From Glycomyces artemisiae (GTDB lineage: Bacteria; Actinomycetota; Actinomycetes; Mycobacteriales; Micromonosporaceae), in assembly GCF_003002955.1 (NCBI RefSeq), contig NZ_PVTJ01000005.1, forward strand, positions 62,001-126,000: 64,000 bases of DNA. Direction: 5' to 3'. The position numbers and the translations under genes are program-made. The notes beneath the pieces were generated by a model. It did no database searches, was not told the DNA's origin, and saw nothing but the letters and a program-made list of their open reading frames with translations. This document shows positions 10,220-17,835 of this stretch, piece after piece; within the stretch, counting starts at the first letter, position 1, and every line of letters starts with the position of its first letter.

Positions 10220-10750
10220 TCACCAAGTTCCTAAAACACTCCGTTGGAAGGTACGCGACAGTACCGCGAGATCCCGGCGATCTTTGGGACGGTCCAGCTG
10301 CCGCTTGTAGGCTTCGAGATCATCGAGTCGCATGTAAGGCAGGCCGTCTAGGATCTCCGCTGATTCGATCAGCACGTCGGTTTCGGCGCCGTCCATGAAC
10401 CAGTGGTCGCACACCTCTACCAGGCCTTCATATAGCCGAACAACCAGCGCACCGCTGAACTTGGCGTACTCCTTGTAGCCGCGGCCGAGCTCGACCAGCT
10501 CGTTTGCGCGATTCCAGGTCCGTCCCCTGGCTACAAGGTCCACATCTGAGATCCGCGACCGGTGCTGAGTGGGCACGAGGCGGCCGCTCCCGACGATGAC
10601 GAAGTCCTTCGGGTCGAAGTCTTCGTCCCTGATGAGCCTCCGGACCAGGGCGATGAGTCGCCAGCCGTCGTGAGTGCGGTCAGGTGTTCTCGCGTCACGG
10701 GCTCTCCCCACGAGAGGGGCGTTCTCCGCAAGGCCGCTGGCAACTGCCAC
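10220..10750 (-). CDS. Minimal nucleotidyltransferase-fold protein (MNT/AbiEii-like)
   Basis: 176 residues. VGSGRL (53-58) followed by SDVDL with Asp69 and Asp71 matches the GS-x(n)-DxD active-site motif of the polymerase-beta nucleotidyltransferase superfamily. Near the C-terminus, LDDLEAYKRQLDRPKDRRDL is the pattern typical of small toxin-antitoxin-type transferases (AbiEii/MNT relatives). It is too short for a CD-NTase (about 300 residues). The product is unknown: it could modify RNA or protein, or make a signal nucleotide. The GTG start is supported by AGGA 8 nt upstream. It lies 30 bp after the Crp gene and 62 bp before the Pycsar-like gene, all on one strand. Base composition here is visibly less GC-rich than the flanks, suggesting transfer. 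Confidence 0.65.
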   Translation of the reverse strand: MAVASGLAENAPLVGRARDARTPDRTHDGWRLIALVRRLIRDEDFDPKDFVIVGSGRLVPTQHRSRISDVDLVARGRTWNRANELVELGRGYKEYAKFSGALVVRLYEGLVEVCDHWFMDGAETDVLIESAEILDGLPYMRLDDLEAYKRQLDRPKDRRDLAVLSRTFQRSVLGTW

Positions 10751-10780
10751 TTGCTTCTTCCTAGTTCGATCGGAACGTGC

Positions 10781-11494
10781 TCAATGGGATCGGAACCGCA
10801 CGCTATGGCGTGCATTGGCGATTAACGGCGACTGCTTCTCATTGAGCAGGAAGCGCTCGATCGCCGCGGGGTCCTTGATGGTCAAGGAACCTCTTCCAGT
10901 GGACACGATCCCTTCCGTGCGCATTCGTTTCAACACGAGTGCAGCGGACTCCCTCGAGAGGCCGCTCAGCGACCCGAGATCTCGCTGGGTCACGCCGCTG
11001 ATGAGAATGCCCCGAGGAGTCTGCTTGCCCATCCCCGCGGACAGCAGCCGCAGAATGCCACGGGCGACCTTGAACTCGCTGGTCGTCAAAGACTCGACCT
11101 CCGGCTGATCCTTGTCGAGGATCCGGTTGGCGAGGTACCGCATCATCGCCAGGTTCACCCGCCGTTCGGTCATGAGGAATTCGAGCCAGATCGGCCCGGG
11201 TATGAAGTGGGCCTCCACCTCATTGATGCAGACGAGGTCCGCCGAACGCGGCTTCTCCATGATGACTGCAAGCTCTCCGGCGATGCTGCCGGGCGCGAAG
11301 ATGTAGACGATGCCCTTGGGTCTTCCTGCAAGTGCCTTGATGTGGCCCGAGTGGAGGTAGAGGACGAAGTCGCTCTTGTCGCCCTCCCGGAGCACGATCG
11401 TTCCAGCCGGATAGGACACCGGGTGCCCGGCGGGCAGGAGGCGGTCGAGTTCCTCTTGTGTGAGGAATCCACTCGCTTGTGTGTTGCCGGACAT
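10781..11494 (-). CDS. Crp/Fnr-family regulator with intact cNMP-binding cassette
   Basis: 237 residues: a cyclic-nucleotide-binding domain (about 10-125) then a winged helix-turn-helix (about 160-215, with VTQRDLGSLSGLSRESA). The phosphate-binding cassette GSIAGELAVIMEKPRSADL keeps Glu74 and Arg83-Ser84, the residues that hold the ribose and cyclic phosphate, so ligand binding is plausible. It heads an operon with a nucleotidyltransferase and a Pycsar-like effector. The ATG at 11494 is preferred over an in-frame ATG at 11557 because a -10 (TACACT) ends 7 nt before it, giving a leaderless transcript, and because the domain begins right after it. It may control its own promoter through the adjacent inverted repeat. 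Confidence 0.8.
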   Translation of the reverse strand: MSGNTQASGFLTQEELDRLLPAGHPVSYPAGTIVLREGDKSDFVLYLHSGHIKALAGRPKGIVYIFAPGSIAGELAVIMEKPRSADLVCINEVEAHFIPGPIWLEFLMTERRVNLAMMRYLANRILDKDQPEVESLTTSEFKVARGILRLLSAGMGKQTPRGILISGVTQRDLGSLSGLSRESAALVLKRMRTEGIVSTGRGSLTIKDPAAIERFLLNEKQSPLIANARHSVRFRSH

Positions 11495-11501
11495 GTTGTT
11501 G

Positions 11502-11518
11502 AGTGTAGTGCTGCACAC
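11502..11518 (-). promoter_or_regulatory. Leaderless promoter with Crp-like operator
   Basis: On the minus strand TACACT (11507-11502) lies 7 nt before the ATG at 11494. Overlapping it is GTGT-N8-ACAC (11503-11518), resembling the TGTG/CACA half sites of Crp proteins. This geometry predicts autorepression of the Crp-NTase-PycTM operon. Confidence 0.5.
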
Positions 11519-11598
11519 AAGCGGATCTCGGCAATGAAGCGCCGGAGTGTCGGGCATCCGACTCGAATCTGGTTCCCTTGGGGCGGAAGGGGACTGGG

Positions 11599-12282
11599 TT
11601 ATGAGGCCGTCGTCTCGGGGGCGGGTGCGTCGGCCGGGACCTGCGGGTGTCTCAGGCCCGGGTGATCCTTCGGGAGGGTTGCCTTGATGATCCAGCCGCT
11701 GGTGAGGAGGCAGAGGATGAGGAGGGGCCAGGAGAGGAGGATCTGGGCGAGGCCGCCTCCGATGACGGCGAGGTCGTCGCTGTCGGAGTTCCAGAACGGG
11801 GTGAGGACGGCGACGCGGAGGGTGTACATCGCGACCCAGACCCAGGAGGCGAGAGAGTAGGCGCGCAGGAGGGCGGGGTCGAGGCGCCAGTGGGTGCGCT
11901 GGCCGAGGAGGGCGCCGACGATGAGGCCGAGGAGGGGGCGGCGGAAGACGATGAAGCCGGCCCAGACGAGGGCGCTGGCGGCGTTGGAGACGATGCGGGG
12001 GAGCAGGATGTCCTGGGCGCGTCCGGTGTAGAGGACGATGAGGACGGCGACCGCGACGCTCAAGAGGCCGAGGACCACGGCCCGCGGCTTCTGCTTCTGG
12101 ACGAGGCGCACGGCCGCGATGGCGGCGGCCGATGTGAGGGATGCCCCAGCGGCCCAGGCGATCGAGTTCCCGGTCAGGAGCCAGGTGAGGACGAACACCA
12201 CAAGCGGGGCGGTGGCGTCGAAGGCGCCGCGCTTGCCGCCTAGTAGGCTGACGAGCGTGTCTTGCCGCACAGTATCGGACAA
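11599..12282 (-). CDS. DUF3159 family membrane protein
   Basis: 227 residues with about six membrane helices and the conserved opening LVSLLGGKRGAFDATAPLV of the actinobacterial DUF3159 family. Its biochemical role is unknown. An iron-box-like palindrome lies about 30 bp upstream, between this gene and the divergent one. The C-terminus is a short polar Pro-rich tail. Confidence 0.85.
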   Translation of the reverse strand: MSDTVRQDTLVSLLGGKRGAFDATAPLVVFVLTWLLTGNSIAWAAGASLTSAAAIAAVRLVQKQKPRAVVLGLLSVAVAVLIVLYTGRAQDILLPRIVSNAASALVWAGFIVFRRPLLGLIVGALLGQRTHWRLDPALLRAYSLASWVWVAMYTLRVAVLTPFWNSDSDDLAVIGGGLAQILLSWPLLILCLLTSGWIIKATLPKDHPGLRHPQVPADAPAPETTAS

Positions 12283-12312
12283 CTCCCGACCCTCACCTCT
12301 CGACCCGGTATC

Positions 12313-12331
12313 TCAGGCAAGGCTACCCTAA
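12313..12331. promoter_or_regulatory. Candidate DmdR/IdeR iron box
   Basis: The 19 bases TCAGGCAAGGCTACCCTAA match the iron-box consensus TTAGGTTAGGCTAACCTAA at 15 of 19 positions, better than the boxes upstream of bfd and bfr in this window. It lies between the divergent starts at 12282 and 12396. TACCCT within it could serve as a -10 for the plus-strand gene. Confidence 0.55.
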
Positions 12332-12395
12332 CCGCAGTGGCCGGCCGGGTCTCGGACCCGCGGCCTCGACTACGGATGGATTGGCACGGTACCGG

Positions 12396-13406
12396 ATGCT
12401 CGGCACACATCGGATCACCGAAACGCAGCTCGTCGACCTGCTCCGCCGTGCCAGAAAAACCGACTTCGGCCGCTGGAACAAAGCCGACCTCGTCCGCGGC
12501 ATGTCCGACCTCGGGTGGCAGGTCCGCTCCGCGGAGGTCGACATCGGCATGTGGCGCGCCGAGACCGGCTACGACACCGGCAACGCCATCGCCGACTCGA
12601 TCCCCCCGCAGACTCCCGTCACCGGACGCGCCGACTTCTACTCCATCGAGGTCATGGTCCTGCGCTCCGCCGAGCGGGGCCGCCAAGGCGAGAACCACCG
12701 CACCCTGATCTTCCGGGAAGTCCTGCGGACCATGATGGCCGAGCTCGGCGCGCCCGAGATCCGCGGCGGCGACGGCGGGCCCTGGATCCGCTGGTACCGC
12801 GACGGCCTCATCTTCGAACTGCACCTGCGCCGCTTCCACGGCGGCGTCACGCTGCGCCTGCTCTCGCCCGACCTGTTCGAACAGCTTGAGGCCCACGCCA
12901 TCGGCAAGGGCGACATCTCCGGCTGGTCGGCCTACGCGAGGTCCGGCGCGCGCCCGCCCGAGCCCGCCTGCCACGACATGGGCGAGTTCACCGAGCGCCT
13001 CAGCTCCCTCCTCCAGGACATGGCCGCCGACGTCCCCGTCGTCGACACCTCCGGCACCGTCCTCCTGCGCACCGGCGACTGGTCCGCCAGGTACGTCGCC
13101 GCATTCGTGGACGACGGCCTGCGCGTCGAGGCCAGCGCCGCGGTCTCCGGCGCCTGGCGAGGCGGGCTCTCGAACCTGCCGAGCATGGGATTCCGCGCCC
13201 CCAGCGGCACCCAGCCGAACTGGTCGCGCACGTTCAACTCCACCGACCGCACCGCCACCAACCAGGCCGCCCACATGATGGTGGACGCCCTGCGGGCCTT
13301 CGGCATCCAAGACCTGTTCGACATCGTCTACGACGGGTTCACCGCCGACGGCGAGCGCATGTACCTCCCGGTCCTCGGCATCGGGAACGGCGAGAACCCC
13401 TACTAG
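12396..13406 (+). CDS. Uncharacterised actinobacterial protein
   Basis: 336 residues with no signal peptide or membrane segment. Two similar-looking alpha/beta halves are visible: one with W/Y-rich strands around GPWIRWYRDGLIFELHLRR, the other around YVAAFVDDGLRVEAS, ending ERMYLPVLGIG. I do not recognise a named domain. The ATG at 12396 begins close to the first predicted helix; a TTG at 12381 is an alternative and neither has a strong ribosome site. A candidate iron box lies about 65 bp upstream, so iron control is possible. No functional claim is made. Confidence 0.6.
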   Translation: MLGTHRITETQLVDLLRRARKTDFGRWNKADLVRGMSDLGWQVRSAEVDIGMWRAETGYDTGNAIADSIPPQTPVTGRADFYSIEVMVLRSAERGRQGENHRTLIFREVLRTMMAELGAPEIRGGDGGPWIRWYRDGLIFELHLRRFHGGVTLRLLSPDLFEQLEAHAIGKGDISGWSAYARSGARPPEPACHDMGEFTERLSSLLQDMAADVPVVDTSGTVLLRTGDWSARYVAAFVDDGLRVEASAAVSGAWRGGLSNLPSMGFRAPSGTQPNWSRTFNSTDRTATNQAAHMMVDALRAFGIQDLFDIVYDGFTADGERMYLPVLGIGNGENPY

Positions 13407-13422
13407 CGGCGGCGGAAACCAA

Positions 13423-13441
13423 CTAGCCGCGCGGCTAGAAT
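13423..13441 (+). promoter_or_regulatory. 16-bp palindrome overlapping a leaderless -10
   Basis: CTAGCCGCGCGGCTAG (13423-13438) is a perfect palindrome. Its last bases form the -10 TAGAAT (13436-13441), six bases before the ATG of the threonine aldolase gene. A copy with one mismatch lies just before another leaderless gene at 60209-60224. Confidence 0.6.
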
Positions 13442-13447
13442 CGGATC

Positions 13448-14461
13448 ATGATCGTCGACCTCCGTTCCGACACCGTGACCCGCCCGACCCCGGGCATGCT
13501 CGAAGCCATGGCCACCGCCGACGTCGGCGACGACGTCTACGGCGAGGACCCCGCGGTGAACGCCCTCGAAGCCGAAGCCGCCGCCCTGTTCGGCAAGGAA
13601 GCGGCCGTGTTCACCCCGACCGGGTCCATGGCCAACCAGATCGGCCTGCAGCTCCTCGTCCGCCCGGGCGAGGAACTGCTCGCCGACGTCAAGGCGCACG
13701 TCGTCAACTTCGAGATGGGCGCCGCCGCCGCGCTCGGCGGGATCTCCACCCGCACCTGGGCCGGCGAGCACGGCCGCGTCGACGCCGACCTCATCGAGCC
13801 GCTCATCAACCGGCCCAACCCCTACGTCACCGTCACCCGCGCCATCGCCGTCGAGAACACCCACAACATCGGCGGCGGCACGATCCAGCCCATCGAGGAG
13901 CTGCGGCGCCTCAAGGACTTCGCCGACGCCTACGGCCTCGGCCTCCACCTCGACGGCGCCCGCATCTGGAACGCCCACGCCGCCACCGGCACCCCCTTCG
14001 CCGACTACGGCCGCCTCTTCGACACCGTCTCCGTGTGCCTCTCCAAGGGCCTCGGCGCCCCCGTCGGCTCGCTCCTCATCACCGACGCCGAGCGCGCTCA
14101 GCGCGCCCGCGTCATCCGCAAGCGCCTCGGCGGCGGCATGCGCCAGGCCGGGTTCCTCGCCGCGGCCGGGAGCTACGCGCTGGCGAACCACATCGACCGC
14201 CTCACGGAGGACCACGCCCGCGCGCAGCACCTGGCGCGCTCGCTGGAGCCGTTCGGGATCTGCGACGCGGCGCAGGTGGAGACCAACATCGTGCTCGTGC
14301 GCATCCCCGAGATCGCCAAGGTCGCCGCCGCGGCGGCGGACCAAGGCGTGAAGATCTCCGTGCTCGGCGCGGACTGGGGCCGGATGCTGACGCACCTGGA
14401 CGTGGACGACGCCGGGATCGAGCACGCGGTGAAGGTCCTGGGCACGCTGCTGGGCAAGTGA
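13448..14461 (+). CDS. ltaE: L-threonine aldolase (low specificity)
   Basis: 337 residues; PLP-dependent fold-type I enzyme splitting threonine or allo-threonine into glycine and acetaldehyde. The family opening DLRSDTVTRPTPGML, the GDDVYGEDP motif and the PLP-binding lysine in CLSKGLGAPVGS are all present, as is LHLDGARIWNA. Length is normal. The ATG is preceded by -10 TAGAAT at 6 nt with no ribosome site, so translation is probably leaderless; a palindromic operator overlaps the promoter. No glycine or threonine pathway genes are adjacent. Confidence 0.92.
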   Translation: MIVDLRSDTVTRPTPGMLEAMATADVGDDVYGEDPAVNALEAEAAALFGKEAAVFTPTGSMANQIGLQLLVRPGEELLADVKAHVVNFEMGAAAALGGISTRTWAGEHGRVDADLIEPLINRPNPYVTVTRAIAVENTHNIGGGTIQPIEELRRLKDFADAYGLGLHLDGARIWNAHAATGTPFADYGRLFDTVSVCLSKGLGAPVGSLLITDAERAQRARVIRKRLGGGMRQAGFLAAAGSYALANHIDRLTEDHARAQHLARSLEPFGICDAAQVETNIVLVRIPEIAKVAAAAADQGVKISVLGADWGRMLTHLDVDDAGIEHAVKVLGTLLGK

Positions 14462-14495
14462 CCGAACGGACGGTTGCCGATCGTGCGGTCAGTAG

Positions 14496-14534
14496 GTAGG
14501 TTAGGCATGCCTTTATTAGTCCTGCCTAACCTGC
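14496..14534 (+). promoter_or_regulatory. Tandem DmdR/IdeR iron boxes before bfd
   Basis: Two adjoining 19-bp sites resemble the iron box TTAGGTTAGGCTAACCTAA: 14496-14514 (13 of 19) and 14516-14534 (12 of 19). They lie directly upstream of the ribosome site of the Bfd gene and predict iron-dependent control by a DtxR-family protein. Confidence 0.65.
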
Positions 14535-14547
14535 CGGAGGTCGGTGC

Positions 14548-14733
14548 GTGTACGCCTGCATCTGCCACGCGGTCCACGAGAACGAGGTCCGCGACTGCAT
14601 CCGCGCCGGCGCGCGCACCGAAGAGGCCATCGGCGAGGCGTGCGACGCGGGCACGAGCTGCGGCACGTGCCACGACCGCCTCCAGGACATGATCGAGAGC
14701 TATTTCACGGACGCCGCGCCCGCGGCCGCCTGA
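14548..14733 (+). CDS. bfd: Bacterioferritin-associated ferredoxin
   Basis: 61 residues with a [2Fe-2S]-binding domain of the BFD type. Cysteines occur in CIC (4-6) near the N-terminus and as CGTC (38-41), the C-x-C / C-x2-C layout of Bfd. It donates electrons to bacterioferritin to release stored iron. GTG start with CGGAGG 7 nt upstream. Two iron boxes precede it, and bacterioferritin follows about 160 bp downstream from a separate iron-boxed promoter. Confidence 0.88.
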   Translation: MYACICHAVHENEVRDCIRAGARTEEAIGEACDAGTSCGTCHDRLQDMIESYFTDAAPAAA

Positions 14734-14779
14734 GCGCCCGCCGTATCCGTATTTTCCCGTCCCTTTAGGCGCCCCTCCG

Positions 14780-14798
14780 TTAGGATAGGTTGTCCTAT
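14780..14798 (+). promoter_or_regulatory. DmdR/IdeR iron box before bfr
   Basis: TTAGGATAGGTTGTCCTAT matches the iron-box consensus at 14 of 19 positions and lies about 100 bp before the bfr start. In mycobacteria such a distal box can act positively on bfr; that role here is inferred. Confidence 0.65.
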
Positions 14799-14896
14799 TT
14801 TAGGTATTCCTGGCTGGATTTGGGCCCCGACCTGGGCCTAGTCTGGGGCCACCGGTCGCCGACCGGGCCACTGGACGACCGGGAAGGACACCGCCG

Positions 14897-15379
14897 ATGC
14901 AGGGCGACAAGAAGGTCATCGAATTCCTCAATGAGCAGCTGACCGCGGAGCTCACCGCGATCAACCAGTACTTCCTGCACTACAAGCTCCAGGAGAACTG
15001 GGGCTACGCGAAGCTGGCGAAGTACACCCGCGCCGAGTCCATGGACGAGATGCGCCACGCCGAGATCCTGACCGACCGGATCCTCTTCCTCGACGGCATG
15101 CCGAACTACCAGCGCCTGTTCCCGCTGCGCATCGGCACCTCCATCAAGGAGATCTTCGAGTGCGACCGCCTCATCGAGGTGGAGGCGATCGACCGCCTCA
15201 AGCGCGGCATCGAGCACATGGAGTCGGTCAAGGACTACGTCTCGCGCGACCTGTTCGAGTCGATCCTCAAGGACGAGGAGCACCACATCGACTACCTGGA
15301 CACGCAGCTGGAGATCCTGGAGAAGATCGGCGAGGCGCTGTACATCCAGAGCCTCATCGAGCAGCCCGAAGAGGCGTAG
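14897..15379 (+). CDS. bfr: Bacterioferritin
   Basis: 160 residues, the standard length of the heme-containing 24-mer iron store. The ferroxidase ligands appear in LNEQLTAELTAINQYF, in MRHAE and in DEEHHIDYL, and the heme-ligating Met lies in AESMDEMRHAE. The ATG follows GGAAGGA by a normal distance. An iron box lies upstream and a strong terminator downstream; it works with the Bfd protein encoded just before it. Confidence 0.95.
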   Translation: MQGDKKVIEFLNEQLTAELTAINQYFLHYKLQENWGYAKLAKYTRAESMDEMRHAEILTDRILFLDGMPNYQRLFPLRIGTSIKEIFECDRLIEVEAIDRLKRGIEHMESVKDYVSRDLFESILKDEEHHIDYLDTQLEILEKIGEALYIQSLIEQPEEA

Positions 15380-15396
15380 GGACAGCAGCGCTTGGA

Positions 15397-15427
15397 GGGG
15401 GCCGGCTTTCGCCGGCCCCCTTTCTTC
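15397..15427 (+). terminator. Intrinsic terminator after bfr
   Basis: A 10-bp GC stem (15397-15406 with 15411-15420), TTTC loop, followed by TTTCTT. Confidence 0.85.
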
Positions 15428-15521
15428 TTGCGGCAGAGCCCCTCACATCTCCACCACAGTGGTAGGTCGCCGCCTTGACAGCGCCGACGAGAGGATCGTA
15501 ACATATCAATACTTTGAATGG

Positions 15522-15554
15522 AAGTTTCCGAAACTTTCGGTGACGAGCTATGCT
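15522..15554 (+). promoter_or_regulatory. Sugar operator and promoter of the first xylanase
   Basis: AAGTTTCCGAAACTT (15522-15536) is a perfect 15-bp palindrome, extended on the right to CGAAACTTTCG. The -10 is TATGCT (15549-15554), and the -35 region 17 bp upstream lies inside the palindrome, so a bound repressor would block RNA polymerase. The local AT-richness (15501-15540) stands out from the flanks. Confidence 0.7.
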
Positions 15555-15625
15555 GACCGTGCAGTCGCGGGCCGGCACTCCACGACTCCGGCCGCGGCGA
15601 CCCCTCACTTCGCAAAGGAGCGTCC

Positions 15626-17227
15626 ATGCCGCATCCCTCCCCTCACCGCGACCCCGTCTTCCAGAACACCACCCGCCGCACCGTCCTCGCCGGTGCGGCA
15701 GTCGCGAGCGGCGCCGCCGTGCTCCCGCTCGCGTTCGCGAGCCCAGCGCACGCCGACGACCTGCTGCTGTCCACCGACTTCTCGACCGGCACCACCGAGG
15801 GCTGGTACGCCCGCGGCGCGGTCGCCCTCTCGGTGAACGCCGACGGGAACCTCCTCGTGGAGGGCCGCACCGCCACCTGGAACGGCGCCGCCATCGACGT
15901 CACGGCCCACATCGAGGTCGGCGTCCGCTACCAGCTGCGGGTCCTCATGCGCCTGCCCTCGGGCACCGAGGCCGCCGACCTGCGCACCACCGTGCAGCGC
16001 GACGCCGCCGGATCGACCGCCTATGAATCGGTCACGTGGAACACCGCGGTCACCCCCGACGCCTGGACCGAGTTCACCGGCACGTACTCGATCACCCAGG
16101 CCGCCGACCAGCTCCAGTTCTACGTCGAGTCCGCGTCCAGCCTCACGCCGGTCCTGGTCGACAACTTCACGCTCACCCGCATCGAGGAGCCCGAGATCCA
16201 GGACCTGCCGCCGCTCAAAGACGTCCTCGAATGCGACTTCCCGATCGGCTGCGCCGTCGAGCCGCGCGAGGTCGTCGGCAAGCCCGCCGAACTCCTCGCG
16301 AAGCACTTCGCGCAGGTCACCACCGGCAACCAGATGAAACCCGAGGCGATCCAGCCGACCGAAGGGGTCTTCGACTTCTCCCGGGCCGACCAGATCGTCG
16401 ACTTCGCCGAGGCCAACGGGATGCGGATCTGGGGCCACACCCTCCTGTGGCACAACCAGACCCCGGCCTGGTGGTTCCAGGACGCCGACGGGAACCCGCT
16501 CCAGAGCACCCCCGGGCACCGGGCGCTCCTGCTCGCCCGCTTCGAGGCCCACGCGACCGCGCTCGCCGCGCACTACGGCGACCGCGTGTGGGCCTGGGAC
16601 GTCGTCAACGAGGTGGTCGACCCCGAGCAGGCCGACGGGCTGCGCCGCTCGCGCTGGTACGAGGTCTTCGGCGGCGGCTCCTACATCGGCGAGGCATTCA
16701 AGATCGCCCGCCGGGTCTTCCCGCGCAAGGTGAAGCTCTTCCTCAACGACTACAACACCGAGTTCCCCGACAAGCGCGAGGCCGTCTACAACCTCGTGCA
16801 GGACCTCAAGCGCAGGCGCGTCCCCATCGACGGGATCGGCCACCAGGCCCACGTCGACTACAAGCGCGACCCGCAGCTCCTCGGCGAGTCGATCGACGCG
16901 TTCCGGCGCCTGCGGGTGCTCCAGACCGTCACCGAGCTCGACGTGTCCGTCTCCGACTACATGGAGGAGTCCCTGCCGGCGACGCCGCCCGAGCGGCTGG
17001 TCGCGCAGGGCTGGTACTACAAGGAGCTGTTCGACGTGCTGCGCGCCCGCTCCCGCCACCTCGAATCGGTGACGATGTGGGGCCTGTACGACGCAGTCTC
17101 ATGGCTGCGGACCTGGCCCGTGCCGCGCCCGCACGAGGCGCCCCTGTTCTTCGACGACCGCCTCCAGGCGAAGGCCGCCTACTGGGGCGTCGTCGACCCC
17201 TCGAAGCTGGAAGCCCAGCCGGAGTAG
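15626..17227 (+). CDS. Secreted endo-1,4-beta-xylanase, GH10 with N-terminal CBM22-like module
   Basis: 533 residues. A Tat-type signal (TRRTVLAGAAV then AHA-D cleavage near residue 45) is followed by a CBM4/9/22-type beta-sandwich (about 48-190). The GH10 barrel (about 200-525) has acid/base Glu329 in WDVVNEVVD and nucleophile Glu437 in VTELDVS. GH10 enzymes cut xylan backbones and leave short xylo-oligosaccharides. The ATG at 15626 has AAAGGAG 5 nt upstream. A perfect sugar operator overlaps its promoter. It ends soon after the barrel, with no C-terminal cellulose-binding module, unlike the second xylanase in this window. Confidence 0.93.
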   Translation: MPHPSPHRDPVFQNTTRRTVLAGAAVASGAAVLPLAFASPAHADDLLLSTDFSTGTTEGWYARGAVALSVNADGNLLVEGRTATWNGAAIDVTAHIEVGVRYQLRVLMRLPSGTEAADLRTTVQRDAAGSTAYESVTWNTAVTPDAWTEFTGTYSITQAADQLQFYVESASSLTPVLVDNFTLTRIEEPEIQDLPPLKDVLECDFPIGCAVEPREVVGKPAELLAKHFAQVTTGNQMKPEAIQPTEGVFDFSRADQIVDFAEANGMRIWGHTLLWHNQTPAWWFQDADGNPLQSTPGHRALLLARFEAHATALAAHYGDRVWAWDVVNEVVDPEQADGLRRSRWYEVFGGGSYIGEAFKIARRVFPRKVKLFLNDYNTEFPDKREAVYNLVQDLKRRRVPIDGIGHQAHVDYKRDPQLLGESIDAFRRLRVLQTVTELDVSVSDYMEESLPATPPERLVAQGWYYKELFDVLRARSRHLESVTMWGLYDAVSWLRTWPVPRPHEAPLFFDDRLQAKAAYWGVVDPSKLEAQPE

Positions 17228-17239
17228 GGAACCGAGACG

Positions 17240-17280
17240 TCCGGGAGCGGGGCATTCAGATCCGGGGCCCCGCTCCCGGA
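17240..17280. terminator. Bidirectional terminator between xylanase and GNAT gene
   Basis: A 14-bp perfect stem, TCCGGGAGCGGGGC with its complement at 17267-17280, lies between convergent genes. There is no U-tract on the plus side. Confidence 0.65.
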
Positions 17281-17294
17281 CCCGCGCCGCGGCG

Positions 17295-17747
17295 TCATTT
17301 GCCCGCGCGCCGCATCGGGACGTGCGGGATGCCGTCCTCCACGTACTCCTCGCCGTCCTCGACGAACCCGTACTTGCGGTAGAAGCCCGCCGCGTAGGTC
17401 TGCGAGTCGAGCACCACGTCCGCCTCCGGGCCCGCGAGGTCGAGGGCCGCCGCCATGAGCCGCCCGCTCAGGCCCGTGCCGCGCTCTTCGGGGACGCAGC
17501 AGACGCGACCGATCCGCAGGCTCGCGCCGTCGTGGAGGAGCCGCAGGCACGCGACGGCCTCACCCGGTTCGTCGCCCGCGGCCCAGAAGTGGACGGTCGA
17601 GGCGGCGGTGTCGTGACCGTCGAGGTCCGGATACGGGCATTCCTGCTCGACCACGAACACGGACTGCCTGAGTCTGGCCAGGGCGAACACCGTGGGCCCG
17701 TCGAGTTCGCCGAAGCGGCCCTGTCGAATTTCACGCATACCCGCCAT
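17295..17747 (-). CDS. ElaA-type GNAT acetyltransferase
   Basis: 150 residues. The opening pattern with RLRQSVFVVEQECPYPDLDGHD is diagnostic of the ElaA branch (COG2153) of N-acetyltransferases. The acetyl-CoA motif is degenerate, RGTGLSGRLM in place of Q/RxxGxG/A, and AAGFYRKYGFVEDGEEY closes the fold. Substrate unknown. The ATG at 17747 gives the canonical N-terminus; longer in-frame extensions run into non-conserved sequence. It converges on the xylanase gene. Confidence 0.8.
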   Translation of the reverse strand: MAGMREIRQGRFGELDGPTVFALARLRQSVFVVEQECPYPDLDGHDTAASTVHFWAAGDEPGEAVACLRLLHDGASLRIGRVCCVPEERGTGLSGRLMAAALDLAGPEADVVLDSQTYAAGFYRKYGFVEDGEEYVEDGIPHVPMRRAGK

Positions 17748-17835
17748 TAGAGCAGCGTTACAGTTCGAGCGGTTGGACGCTTCTGCAACTGTGCGCCTAG
17801 ACGCTATGCGGCCGTGCCTCTGGACGCTCCGCAAG

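Noticed and set aside
10220-10750. A CD-NTase or pyrimidine cyclase partner for the Pycsar-like effector
   Set aside because: The protein is far too short for a CD-NTase and lacks class III cyclase motifs; it is called a minimal nucleotidyltransferase only.
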